Source: Paenibacillus xylanilyticus (GTDB lineage: Bacteria > Bacillota > Bacilli > Paenibacillales > Paenibacillaceae). Taken from it: a stretch of DNA of 64,000 bases. Shown here in pieces: positions 37,819 through 46,079 of the stretch. Each line of letters begins with the position of its first letter. The first letter of the stretch is position 1. Below the pieces are notes generated by a model that had not been told where the DNA came from, searched no databases, and saw only the letters and a list, made by a program, of their open reading frames with translations. The position numbers and the translations under genes were made by a program. Location of the stretch: positions 3,297,001-3,361,000 of the forward strand of contig NZ_CP044310.1 in assembly GCF_009664365.1 (NCBI RefSeq). The letters run 5' to 3'.

Positions 37819-40645
37819 TTATTTGTCCGTGTACGTGCCCAAATCCTGCAAAGATGAATCGTAAGACTGCGTGTTCCATTCGGTAGAGTCGTAGGTGCTG
37901 CTTCCCGCCAATCTGCCGCCTTTGCGGAACGCGGATACGTCCGGCGTAAAGACGATACTGTCCACGACGACACCATTCACGATAAGCTTAACGTCAATCG
38001 GTTCCGAATAATCGTAATATATATTGAACATGTACTGCAGCTGCGGGTCCTGCAAATCGGAAAGACTATCCGAGATCGTAATCACACTGCCTGCGGACAG
38101 ATCGATTATGCCGCTGACGCCGGGATCCGCATCCGAAAGGGTCATGCTTCCTGAATCGCCCCATTCGATGACAATCTGATCCAGGCCGATCGAGCTGTTC
38201 GTCGGATTATAGATTTCAAAATATTGATTCGATTCGCTGCCCCAATCGACTTCGGAGAAGAACGGAGTTTTTGCATAAGCGGGAGCTACGCTGACCTCGA
38301 ACTCTTCTGTGCCCTTTCCACCCGCGGCGTCCGCTGCGGTAAGCACGATTTTCACGGATCCCGCAGATACTGGGGTGATGATCAGCTGACTGCCGTCATC
38401 GGACTTTCTGACCGCGGCCACATTTGGATCTTCCGATACGGCGGAGACGTTCAATTCATCTCCCTCCTCGTCCGCGAAGATGCCGGATAAATTGATCGTT
38501 ACGTCGCCTTCTTCCAACCTTGCGTTTTGATCTGCTACGGCATTGACTGTATATGGCGCGCGGTTTACGTTGAGCATGAAGGTTGCGGTTTGCGTACCAC
38601 CTTTATCATCATTCGCCGCTACGGTAATGGTGGTAGATCCGCCGGCAAGCGGCGCGATTTGCAGTTTGTTGTCCGGTGAGACGCTGACCGTCGCCACGTT
38701 GTTGTTCGAAGATTCGGCCGACAGCGTCAAAGAATCACCGTCCTCGTCCGCGAATACGGTGCTCAGATCAATATCTTCTGCCGATTGTCCAGCCTGAACC
38801 GTCATGTCGCCGATCGGATTCACAACCGTAGGCGCATGATTCGGCTCCGGTGTGCCCGGATCTGGTGTTGGGTCCTGCGGCGTCGATGTGCCCGGATCTG
38901 GTGTCGGGTCCTGCGGCGTCGGTGTGCCCGGATCTGGCGTCGGGTCCTGCGGTCGATGTGCCCGGATCTGGTGTCGGGTCCTGCGGCGTCGGTGTGCCCG
39001 GATCTGGTGTCGGGTCCTGCGGCGTCGATGTGCCCGGATCTGGTGTCGGGTCCTGCGGCGTCGATGTGCCCGGATCTGGTGTTGGGTCCTGCGGCGCCGG
39101 TGTGCCCGGATTCGGCGTTGGGTTCTGCGGCGCCGCCGGCGAAGGTTGAACCGTCGGAGAAGCAGGCTTCGTGCCGTTCACGTTCCCGATCTGGCTCCGA
39201 ACTTGCTCGTAATTCGAAACAATTGCAGAAATATCGACATTAGCCGGCAGTTTGATATCGGCTACGTTCACACCCGGTTGAATCTTCAATTTGGCCGCTC
39301 GATTGGTAACTTCTATCTGTTGAATGCGGCTGCCCGTCGCCAGATTTATGTTTGCGCTTGAACCTACGATCAGGGAATTGATCGAAGCCGAGATGTCCAC
39401 TTTTTCAGCGCCGTCCTTTAACGTAACGCGTTCGATAGTCGAATCTGCTTCTCCAATCAGCGTCGTGCTGGAATAAATCAGAAAGTCCTTGACCGTCGTA
39501 GTACCGGCTGCATCCACCCGCACTTCCTTTTTATTAATGTCGACGGTTTGCAGCTTGGCATTTTCAAAAACAACGGTATGGGCATCGCCGCCATTGATGA
39601 CCGTATTGCCCAGTACCGTGACATCATAGCCGTAAAAATCATGATACAAAGACTGCGAAATCTCGAAGTCGCCATCGACCGTCAAATTTCTTACGGAAAC
39701 GAAATCACCAGCGATTACGACGCTACCTTCGATCCGGTCTCCTTGAGCGTCAAGCACGATGTTTCGCGAAAATTCCGCTTCGCCGTCAGCCGGGTTTTCT
39801 CCGCTTTGAACGATCTCCAGGAAATCAATTCGATTCAATGTGCCACCTGACGCGGCAAAACGAACTTTTGCGCCTTTGAGGATGGCGTTATTTTCGATAC
39901 GCAGCAGCCCTTTCAGCGAATCGCCGATCAGATACGTTTGGCCGCCGATCGAAATACGCTGTCCGTCGGTCCAATCCAATGCGGCCGCCTGCTTGCCGGG
40001 TTGGAAGGCTTGCACAAGCGATGCAGCGGCTTCTTGACGCTGCACAGCCTGCTTCGGAGCAAAATGTTCGTCTATTAAATCCATCATGCCGAGCGTCAAC
40101 ACGTCTTGGACCGCCTGTTTGGCCCACGAACTGACCTGTGAATGGTCCTCGAACGGGGCCGGATAATCAGCTTCGACAGTCGTCATATCAGGTCGAACGC
40201 TTTTCATGAGGGTTGCGGCCAATTCCTCACGGGTGACGCGGGCGCCGGGACGGAAATTTTTGCCATCCCCCTGCATGATTCCCGCCGCCTTTACGGCTTC
40301 AATATACGGATGCGCCCAAGCGCTAGCCGAAACGTCATGAAAAGAAGAGGATTTTGCCTTCAAGGGGTTAATATGCAAAGACCTCGCCAGTAGAACCGCG
40401 AGCTCCTGTCTTGTAAGCGTATCTAAGGGTCGGAACTTACCTGAAGGATCGCCACTTATCAAGCCTAACTCCGAGGCTTGTTTAACGGCTTCCCGAAGAG
40501 ATGGATTAGTCTGCCCCCAATCGCTGAACAATGCCTCCGATGTCTTCGCAAGATTCGGGGATGCAAATATCGAGCCGGACGGCGCCATAGCTGCCGCAGC
40601 TACACTGGTTGCAATCAACCATGTTGTAAATGTCTTTTTTGTCAT
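37819..40645 (-). pseudogene. SLH-anchored surface protein, frameshifted in its tandem-repeat linker
   Basis: The upstream frame (ATG 40645, GAGGGG site) gives a signal peptide, three SLH domains, and a beta-helix-like segment ending NVDISAIVSNYEQVRSQIGNVNG, then a Pro-rich linker of 12-residue repeats (PDPGTSTPQDPT). A 2-nt deficit in one of eight 36-nt units (near 38951) throws translation out of frame; that frame stops at 38768. The correct frame reopens downstream and gives two cadherin-like repeats and a C-terminal FFSEVDWGSESNQYFEIYNPTN lamin-tail-like domain to 37819. Restored, it would be ~942 residues and clearly paralogous to the 1701-residue gene 61 nt downstream. It may be an assembly error, true inactivation or an on/off state. 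Confidence 0.85.
38866..39130. repeat. Eight-unit 36-nt tandem repeat (coding linker)
   Basis: Eight head-to-tail copies of a GC-rich 36-nt unit (coding on the minus strand for 12 residues rich in Pro, Asp, Thr). The third unit from the left is 34 nt, missing CG in CTGCGG(CG)TCG. Units differ by a few synonymous or Ser/Thr changes. It is an intragenic linker, with no spacers, so it is unrelated to CRISPR. Confidence 0.9.
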
Positions 40646-41064
40646 CTGTCTTTTCCCCTCTAAAAAACTGTATCGAAGTCTATTGAATAAGCAATTTTAC
40701 ATTAACTATATCGGACGGGAGACGGTGACTTTGAATACACAAAAGGCCATTTTGCAAAATTTGTTGCTTCATGTCCGTTTTTGTCGAATATAAAACGAAT
40801 CGAAAAATAAACGCATCCGTAATCACCATCGCGGTAGCCACGCTTTTTGCTGGAGGAGCCTAAAGGCTGGCATGTAAATTTATAGGTGCATATTGTGTTC
40901 ACCGTATCATTCAAACAGCGAAGTTTACGCCCCCCCTCTGGCTAAGGCCTGTTCAAACAACAATGCATCCGAATCACTTTTATTCAAAGGCATTCCTACG
41001 TGTTCCTAAGTGAATCATAGTCAAACATAGATTCAAGTTAGTTTTCGTTTCCCGTTAGTTATAT
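40646..41064 (-). promoter_or_regulatory. Long leader/promoter region of the SLH operon
   Basis: No convincing gene (a 70-residue frame at 40702-40914 looks random). On the minus strand a structured-looking segment at about 40810-40880 reads CCAGCCTTTAGGCTCCTCC, AGCAAAAAGCGTGGCTACC, GCGATGG, with several short complementary pieces. It resembles a structured RNA leader in style but matches no riboswitch class that I can name. Confidence 0.3.
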
Positions 41065-41065
41065 G

Positions 41066-41096
41066 AAAAAGAGCAGGCCACAGCGGCCTGCTCCCT
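41066..41096 (-). terminator. Terminator after the VOC gene
   Basis: 9-bp stem GAGCAGGCC / GGCCTGCTC with a 5-nt loop; on the minus strand it runs into TTTTTC, downstream of the VOC gene. Confidence 0.82.
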
Positions 41097-41218
41097 GTTA
41101 CGGTTGAAATATAGCAACCATTCGCTCAATTCATTCGGTAATATTCATTTGGTGAAGATACACTGGCGACAGTGTGCTTCCTATTTCTTTGTTGTTTAAT
41201 CCACATTCCTTCTCTTCG

Positions 41219-41596
41219 CTAAGAGACGAGACTGATTAAATTGTTATCGGGATCCTTTATGATCGCATATCGCTCTCCCCACGGAGTATCTCGCGGTTCG
41301 AGGAAGACGTCATACCCAAGTGTCATCAACTGTTGGTACACGTCATCCAACGCTTCGTTGCTGGAGAACTGAAAGGCGAGCTCAGTCCGGTAGCCGATCG
41401 GATCTTCCCAGCCTTCAAAAACGCTCTTTACCGATTCAACCATGTCGAATGCAAAAATTATTCCTTCTTGCTCCACATCTACGTGATGCGCTTCGTCGGC
41501 GCCGTCTGGAATTGCCAGACCCAGCACGCGATAAAAATCCAACGCCCTCTTCATCTCCTCTACGTAAATCCCGACTCGTTTCAACTTTACCGTCAT
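41219..41596 (-). CDS. VOC (glyoxalase/bleomycin-resistance fold) protein
   Basis: 125 residues from ATG 41596 (GGGGAG 9 nt upstream). Pattern: VKLKRVGIYVEEMKRALDFYRVLGL (first beta-alpha-beta with FYxxLG), HHVDVEQEGIIFAF, AFQFSSNEALDDVYQQL, and the closing PWGERYAIIKDPDNNLISL typical of VOC members (WGxRyaxvxDPDGNxixL). Likely a small metal enzyme or binding protein for detoxification; substrate unknown. It is transcribed with the upstream AraC gene 86 nt away, so may be its target or partner. Confidence 0.87.
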   Translation of the reverse strand: MTVKLKRVGIYVEEMKRALDFYRVLGLAIPDGADEAHHVDVEQEGIIFAFDMVESVKSVFEGWEDPIGYRTELAFQFSSNEALDDVYQQLMTLGYDVFLEPRDTPWGERYAIIKDPDNNLISLVS

Positions 41597-41682
41597 ACTT
41601 TGCAACTCCCCTCATCTTGCTTGATTTTCACTCCTATTATAGGAATTGACCTGCATTGCAAAATAGTAAAAAACGGACTTCC

Positions 41683-42501
41683 TCACTCCAGCTTGGTCAG
41701 CTGTTTAAGTGGAAGTCCGTAATATCGCTTGAAAACGCTCGAGAAGTGCGACTGATCGTAGTACCCGTGTTGAAGCGCCAAATCAGTTAAACTGGAATAG
41801 TCTCCGCTGTACAATTCCCCCAGCACGCTTTGAAAGCGGACGATGCCGAGCATCTCCTTCGGGCTGAGGCCAAGTTCCAGTTCAAAGGCTCTTCTTAGAT
41901 GCCTCTCGCTGAAGTTCACTTTATCCGCTAATTCCGTTACGGAAAGATTACCTTTGACCTCGTATATATACTGTAAGCTCTGATAGACCAAAGTGGGAGC
42001 AGGCGACTCGGTCGCAGCCAGTATTTGGCTCAATTGCTGCTCGACGACTTCGATCCTGTCTGGTATCGATTGGGCAGTCAGCAACTTTTCTACCCAATCT
42101 AGAGCCTCTTGCCCCCAGAACTCCTCCAAAAACATACGATTTGTCTTTAATGTCGATATTGGAGCCTTCAGGATCGTGCGGGCCGACTCCGAATACAACC
42201 GGATGCCCCATACCGAGCGAGCTTTAACAAATTGCAAAACCTCGACTTGCGTCGTTAGTCCAACGACATAAGCGGCTTGCCTGCTTGATGAAGCGAACAG
42301 GTCCACTATAATATCGACACAACCATCGGGGATGACTCGATTCCCCGGATTTCCCGGTACCGGCAGAAAATCGACCGTCCAATAGGCTGCTACATGCGAC
42401 GCTAGGCGACGGCTCGGCGCAAACTCCCGGAAGCAATGTGAGGGGAGATGCAACTGCGGCTGCAAATGTGGAGCATGCAAGGGGTGGTAAGGATGGGGCA
42501 T
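41683..42501 (-). CDS. AraC-family transcriptional regulator with DUF6597-like N-terminus
   Basis: 272 residues. The N-terminal half has the pattern FREFAPSRRLASHVAAYWTVDF and NRVIPDGCVDIIVDL found in AraC regulators with the DUF6597 sensor domain. The C-terminal ~100 residues are the double HTH: GNLSVTELADKVNFSERHLRRAFELELGLSPKEMLGIVRFQ and SLTDLALQHGYYDQSHFSSVFKRYYGLPLKQ. AGGAGGA precedes the ATG. Probably regulates itself and the downstream VOC gene; effector unknown. Confidence 0.9.
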   Translation of the reverse strand: MPHPYHPLHAPHLQPQLHLPSHCFREFAPSRRLASHVAAYWTVDFLPVPGNPGNRVIPDGCVDIIVDLFASSSRQAAYVVGLTTQVEVLQFVKARSVWGIRLYSESARTILKAPISTLKTNRMFLEEFWGQEALDWVEKLLTAQSIPDRIEVVEQQLSQILAATESPAPTLVYQSLQYIYEVKGNLSVTELADKVNFSERHLRRAFELELGLSPKEMLGIVRFQSVLGELYSGDYSSLTDLALQHGYYDQSHFSSVFKRYYGLPLKQLTKLE

Positions 42502-42606
42502 CTGCGCTTCTTCCTCCTAACTAAAATGATAAACCTCTTGTTTAACGTCTTTCCCTTAGCATATTACATATTTCTTAGCTAGCGCCAATCCACCAACATC
42601 CCTAAC

Positions 42607-43494
42607 CTACGAAAGGAGGGTTTGCTTTAACTGAATAACTGTACTTCTTAGTTCTTTCTCTTGTTCCAAATAAGCGCAGAGCGCTTGAATAACCGACCTC
42701 TTTGACTCAGTCTGATCAATCTCGCTATTCAACAATTGAACAATCTCTTGCAATTCTTTACGGCGCTCTGCCCCACCCTTCCATGCTTCAATGATAGCAA
42801 TCACTCTGCCGAGCAACTCTTCGGTAATCCGTTCTTTTTCACCATCCCAGTTGTTTGAGCCTGAATGAATAAATGTTTCATATGCGCTTTTCCCAAGCAG
42901 TCCGTTCGAACCTGACTTGGACATGTGGTTGACTAGCGCATCTATCTTATCAACGATAAACCAAGCTGTATCCTCAACGGACAATAGATTCTCTTCGGAG
43001 ATGACGCGCTGCAGATAATCTTTTAGAATTGCCCGGTAAATAAAGATCAAATCCCAGAGATACGGTTCGATTCTATGACCATAGACTTCTACAAGCCATG
43101 ATCTGTGCCACTCCATCATTCGCTCACGAACGTGGTTCCTCAATTTGCGAAAAGTTTCGTATTGCGTAATCGGTAGTTCAATGAAATCCACCATAATATG
43201 ACGATATTCCATGAAATACTGAAAACGAAATATGATCTGATCCACAAGTCGCTCCTGAGGGCTTCCCGTTCCGATATCTTTCAAACGTTCAGCCTGATCA
43301 AAATAGGCCAATTGGCATTGGTCGAAAACCACGCACAACAAATCCTCTTTAGAAGGGAAAAATTTGTACACGGTGCCCTTTGCTATGGAACAGTCCTGGG
43401 CTATTTCCTGAATGGATGTTGCCAGATAACCTTTTTCTTTAAACATCTTAGAAGCCGAATAAATGATATCTTGCTTCGTTACGCTCATGCTCAT
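42607..43494 (-). CDS. TetR-family transcriptional regulator
   Basis: 295 residues if started at ATG 43494 (GAGGAG just upstream; ATG 43488 is also possible). Long for TetR: the N-terminal HTH reads IIYSASKMFKEKGYLATSIQEIAQDCSIAKGTVYKFFPSKEDLL, then a ligand domain, with an additional C-terminal ~80-residue coiled-coil-like tail (RKELQEIVQLLNSEIDQTESKRSVIQALCAYLEQEKELRSTVIQLKQTL). The promoter lies within a perfect 25-bp-arm palindrome, so autoregulation is very likely, together with the divergent isochorismatase-fold gene. Confidence 0.9.
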   Translation of the reverse strand: MSMSVTKQDIIYSASKMFKEKGYLATSIQEIAQDCSIAKGTVYKFFPSKEDLLCVVFDQCQLAYFDQAERLKDIGTGSPQERLVDQIIFRFQYFMEYRHIMVDFIELPITQYETFRKLRNHVRERMMEWHRSWLVEVYGHRIEPYLWDLIFIYRAILKDYLQRVISEENLLSVEDTAWFIVDKIDALVNHMSKSGSNGLLGKSAYETFIHSGSNNWDGEKERITEELLGRVIAIIEAWKGGAERRKELQEIVQLLNSEIDQTESKRSVIQALCAYLEQEKELRSTVIQLKQTLLS

Positions 43495-43521
43495 GCATCT
43501 CCTCTTGACAACGTTAAACCC

Positions 43522-43550
43522 ATAGTACAAAATTATGAACATAGAGTCAA
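43522..43550 (-). promoter_or_regulatory. Predicted sigma-A promoter of the tetR-type gene
   Basis: Minus strand: -35 TTGACT (43550-43545), exactly 17 nt, -10 TACTAT (43527-43522). It lies entirely inside the palindromic operator and about 28 nt before the gene start. Confidence 0.7.
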
Positions 43551-43578
43551 AGAACTCTATGTTCATAATTTTGTACTA
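43523..43578. promoter_or_regulatory. Perfect 25-bp-arm palindromic operator between divergent genes
   Basis: Arms 43523-43547 and 43554-43578 are exact reverse complements (left arm begins TAGTACAAAATTATGAAC) around the 6-nt spacer CAAAGA. It sits between the TetR gene and the isochorismatase-fold gene and covers the predicted tetR promoter. It is too AT-rich and wrongly placed for a terminator. The likely use is binding of one or more TetR dimers. Confidence 0.85.
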
Positions 43579-43619
43579 ACAGTCAATAATGGACAAACTG
43601 AAACTGGAGTGTGATTAAT

Positions 43620-44198
43620 ATGAATGAGCATTTATATCAATTTTCTAAAACAGCCTTAATCGTAATCGACTTACAGAAATGGATCGGAAACCAATACGCC
43701 CCTCATTCGGCAGAACAAGTTGTCGAACGTGCCTCTGCCATGGTTCAAACTTTCCGTGAGGCAGGTGCTTTCGTTGGACTCGTACGCGTTTCTTCGAAAG
43801 ATTTCAAAGACATGCCTCGTCCCCTGCTGGATCAAGAACCTCCAGCGATCAAACTGGTGCCTGGTTGGGATGAAATTGTGCCTGAAATTGGAGTCACTGC
43901 TAACGACCATCTAATTACTAAGCGTCAGTGGGGTGCATTTTACGGGACGGATCTGGATCAACAATTGCGCCGGAGAGGCATTACTACGATCGTACTCTGC
44001 GGAATTGCTTCAGGGATCGGAGTTGATACAACGGCGCGAGAAGCATTTGCTCATGGGTACCAGATAATTTTTGCGATCGACGCCATGACTGGATTCAGCG
44101 AGGCAGAACATGAGCACGTTAGCAAAGTCATCTTCCCACGTATCGGCCGAATCCGCACGACCGAAGAGATTCTCGCTTGTGCAGCACTTCAATCATAG
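43620..44198 (+). CDS. Isochorismatase-fold cysteine-hydrolase family protein lacking the usual Cys
   Basis: 192 residues from ATG 43620 (GGAG upstream; GTG 43611 overlaps the site). Family pattern: [13 protein letters not shown] (catalytic Asp), [50 protein letters not shown]. The Lys (ITKRQWGAF) is present, but the position of the nucleophilic Cys is Gly (in [11 protein letters not shown]). That replacement is known from true isochorismatases (EntB/PhzD type), which hydrolyse a vinyl ether without Cys; nicotinamidase-like activity is therefore unlikely. No siderophore genes adjoin. Divergent from TetR and probably repressed by it. Confidence 0.85.
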   Translation: MNEHLYQFSKTALIVIDLQKWIGNQYAPHSAEQVVERASAMVQTFREAGAFVGLVRVSSKDFKDMPRPLLDQEPPAIKLVPGWDEIVPEIGVTANDHLITKRQWGAFYGTDLDQQLRRRGITTIVLCGIASGIGVDTTAREAFAHGYQIIFAIDAMTGFSEAEHEHVSKVIFPRIGRIRTTEEILACAALQS

Positions 44199-44454
44199 AT
44201 ACCCATCAAAGGACTTAATCGCTGAGAGGTATTTTAACAATCACGCATCTGAAATGATACCATGTTATTTTTCTACGACACTGGTCTCTTCAAGTTAAAG
44301 CAAGGGCACGCAACAAACAAAGTGACTTTGCTTTAACTTTTCTAAACTATTGGCTCTTAAATCACTACCTAATCTTAGTTGGTGCACTAGTTCATGCCAT
44401 GACTTATACACTGTTATATCTTTTAAACTTAACAAAAGCAGCCTTGATTCCCGT
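44199..44454. other. Spacer without recognised gene
   Basis: AT-rich, no ORF or clear hairpin; includes ACAAAAGCAGCC, also found at 54393. Confidence 0.3.
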
Positions 44455-44562
44455 GGCCAACGCAATGAGATGAGTCCGTACGAGGATGTTTGCCGAAGTT
44501 AGGCTTGCCTCACCCTTAGATATTCATCTAATCGGAAAGGGGACTGTGTTCTTGTCTCTCGA
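44455..44562. repeat. Interspersed repeat, copy F (left part of the long form)
   Basis: GGCCAACGCAATGAGATGAG, AGTTAGGCTTGCCTCACCC, TAGATATTCATCTAATCGG and GTGTTCTTGTCTCTCGAC match the left part of 29208-29310. The central hairpin and right end are missing. Confidence 0.7.
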
Positions 44563-44697
44563 CAATATATTTCCAACTAAATTGCCGTTTACTTTCCCCT
44601 TTCCTTTCATAAATTATCCTGTCCGGGTTAACACAAAAAACCGTCAATCTTTTCAGATGAACTGCTTCAAAAATTCAATTTTTTAACATCAACGATA

Positions 44698-45080
44698 CTG
44701 CATGCTTTAATTCCACTGCTTCGTTTGCACAAGCAAAAGGCGGATCTAAGTACCTCTGTACTATCTCAAGGTGTACTTGAGATTTATATCAAGTCCGGTA
44801 TGTATGACCACCATGCCAAGCAAATGAAAGACATATACTATCACCGAATGATTCAGTTAAGAGAATCTGTACGAAGTTGACTCCCTGTAGAATATCGCTG
44901 TTCAATTGAATTTGCTGGAGGGGTATTTGTGGCAATTTCTCTTTCGGATTTCAATACTGCGTCTTGGCATCGTGCGCACATCGGAACAAGAAATTGAAGA
45001 AGGTATTGGAATTATAGCCAAAGAATTAGAACATGCCAAACAACAAGTAAAAAGTACTACAACAACATTAATTTGGGTTT
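44698..45080 (+). pseudogene. Remnant of a MocR-type GntR/aminotransferase regulator
   Basis: Three fragments in successive frames reproduce the C-terminal third of a MocR protein. 44698-44880 reads LLRLHKQKADLSTSVLSQG then YIKSGMYDHHAKQMKDIYYHRM and RESVRS, ending in a stop. 44884-44960 reads VEYRCSIEFAGGVFVAISL. 44961-45065 reads LRLGIVRTSEQEIEEGIG and IIAKELEHAKQQ. These match the PLP aminotransferase-like end (Ile/Leu-x-FSRVSEEEIEEGIxILxxEL). The N-terminal HTH and PLP core are gone. The piece is bordered by repeat copy F and by an inverted repeat at 45122-45178. Confidence 0.7.
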
Positions 45081-45121
45081 AAAGCAATACGAAACTTACC
45101 TGCCCGTTAGCTTAATGATTG

Positions 45122-45178
45122 TTAACAAAGATATGACCTGAATTAGTGTACTGCCCTGCAGTCGTATCTTTGTTAATT
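45122..45178. repeat. 16-bp-arm inverted repeat
   Basis: TTAACAAAGATATGAC (45122-45137) pairs with 45163-45178 at 15 of 16 positions, with a 25-nt loop containing CTG...CAG. It is adjacent to a copy of the CCTGCCCGTTAG block (45106-45117). Not terminator-like (no U-tract); may be a mini-element end or regulatory hairpin. Confidence 0.6.
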
Positions 45179-45398
45179 GCTATTCAGACTTACCGTTAGT
45201 TCCACGTTACGCTTTACCACTACTTGTGTTAAGCTGAACCGTATCATAAGTAGCTCAAAATCCTCATATTGTAGGTACCAATCAAAAACCCCATGCTTAG
45301 AAGGCAAATTTAGCATTCATGTGGAAGTAGTCTTGAGAGTCCTTCTCGAGAATAATTTCAATAGGGCACTTAATTTTATGATAAAAAGGAGAATGAAG

Positions 45399-45773
45399 AT
45401 GACCGCAAAGTTAACCTTGAACTATACGGATGGAGATTTCATTGAGAAGATAGAAATACCCATTTACGATGAGTATCGCAAGAATACCTCTTTTGGGCTG
45501 TATCATTTAAATCGCAACCCTGCCCTTACGGTTCACAAAGAGTTATTCGTTATCGATGAATCAGGAATTGCCCCAGAATCGATGTTTCATAGTGTTACAG
45601 AATTTTGCGAGAAAATTATTCCTTATTTATTGAGCAGGAAGAATGAGTCCCTATTTCTATATGGGGAGTACTACGATGCAGAAAAGGATAAGATGATAGA
45701 CATTGATGATATTGAGATACTCTGTTTCATAGGCGGAGAAGCCACGGAACAAGGAGAAAAAAGTAATCTATGA
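45399..45773 (+). CDS. Hypothetical acidic protein
   Basis: 124 residues from ATG 45399, chosen because AAAGGAG lies 7 nt upstream; the frame extends 74 codons earlier through low-quality sequence without a site. Beta-strand-rich and acidic (LTLNYTDGDFIEKIEIPIYDEY, MIDIDDIEILCFIGG). No signal or membrane segment. Family not recognised. A strong terminator follows its stop, supporting a real transcription unit. Confidence 0.6.
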   Translation: MTAKLTLNYTDGDFIEKIEIPIYDEYRKNTSFGLYHLNRNPALTVHKELFVIDESGIAPESMFHSVTEFCEKIIPYLLSRKNESLFLYGEYYDAEKDKMIDIDDIEILCFIGGEATEQGEKSNL

Positions 45774-45779
45774 TAAAAA

Positions 45780-45818
45780 TCAGAGACGCTGGAGTAATGT
45801 CCGTGTCTCTTTTTTTTC
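45780..45818 (+). terminator. Rho-independent terminator
   Basis: Stem AGAGACgC / GtGTCTCT followed by T8, just after the hypothetical gene. Confidence 0.85.
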
Positions 45819-45973
45819 TGCACTCCAAAATTGTAAACTTGAAGTTATTCATCTTCTAATAAAATTGACCAGATCTGGCTAGAGGTCCAAAAATAAGAGC
45901 GTGAGCTTCTCATCATTTATATCATTCACTTTAACTACTTGTGGTACTATTCGGCGCATTATCGTTTAGAGCG

Positions 45974-46010
45974 ACATCGAAGACACCCAGTAGGGTGCCT
46001 TCGACTTTCT
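45974..46010. terminator. Terminator after the GH43 operon
   Basis: Stem TCGAAGACACCC / GGGTGCCTTCGA with an AGTA loop, about 70-100 nt after the GH43 stop on the minus strand. The rest of 45819-46079 shows no gene. Confidence 0.6.
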
Positions 46011-46079
46011 TACTATCTCTCTTTGGCGAGTAGGATAAACGAACTCAAATCCATCAACCAACCTTGTTGGGACACTCGT

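Noticed and set aside
38866..39130. Direct repeats that could suggest a CRISPR array
   Set aside because: Units are head-to-tail without unique spacers and lie inside a coding frame.
38785..39361. Plus-strand frames full of VPGSGVGSCG and ARIWCRVLRR repeats
   Set aside because: These are the three antisense readings of the coding linker repeat; no start signal and no plausible protein.
40810..40900. A possible c-di-GMP or other riboswitch before the SLH operon
   Set aside because: Fragments such as GGCTACCGCGATGG recall GEMM-type tails, but the conserved core (GGGCAAACC...GGACGCAAAGCC) is absent.
43523..43578. Palindrome as a bidirectional terminator
   Set aside because: It lies between the starts of divergent genes, is AT-rich, and contains a good minus-strand promoter.
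45177..45398. Long N-terminal extension of the hypothetical gene at 45399
   Set aside because: The extra 74 codons have no ribosome-binding site and start in the arm of an inverted repeat; the AAAGGAG site fixes the start at 45399.
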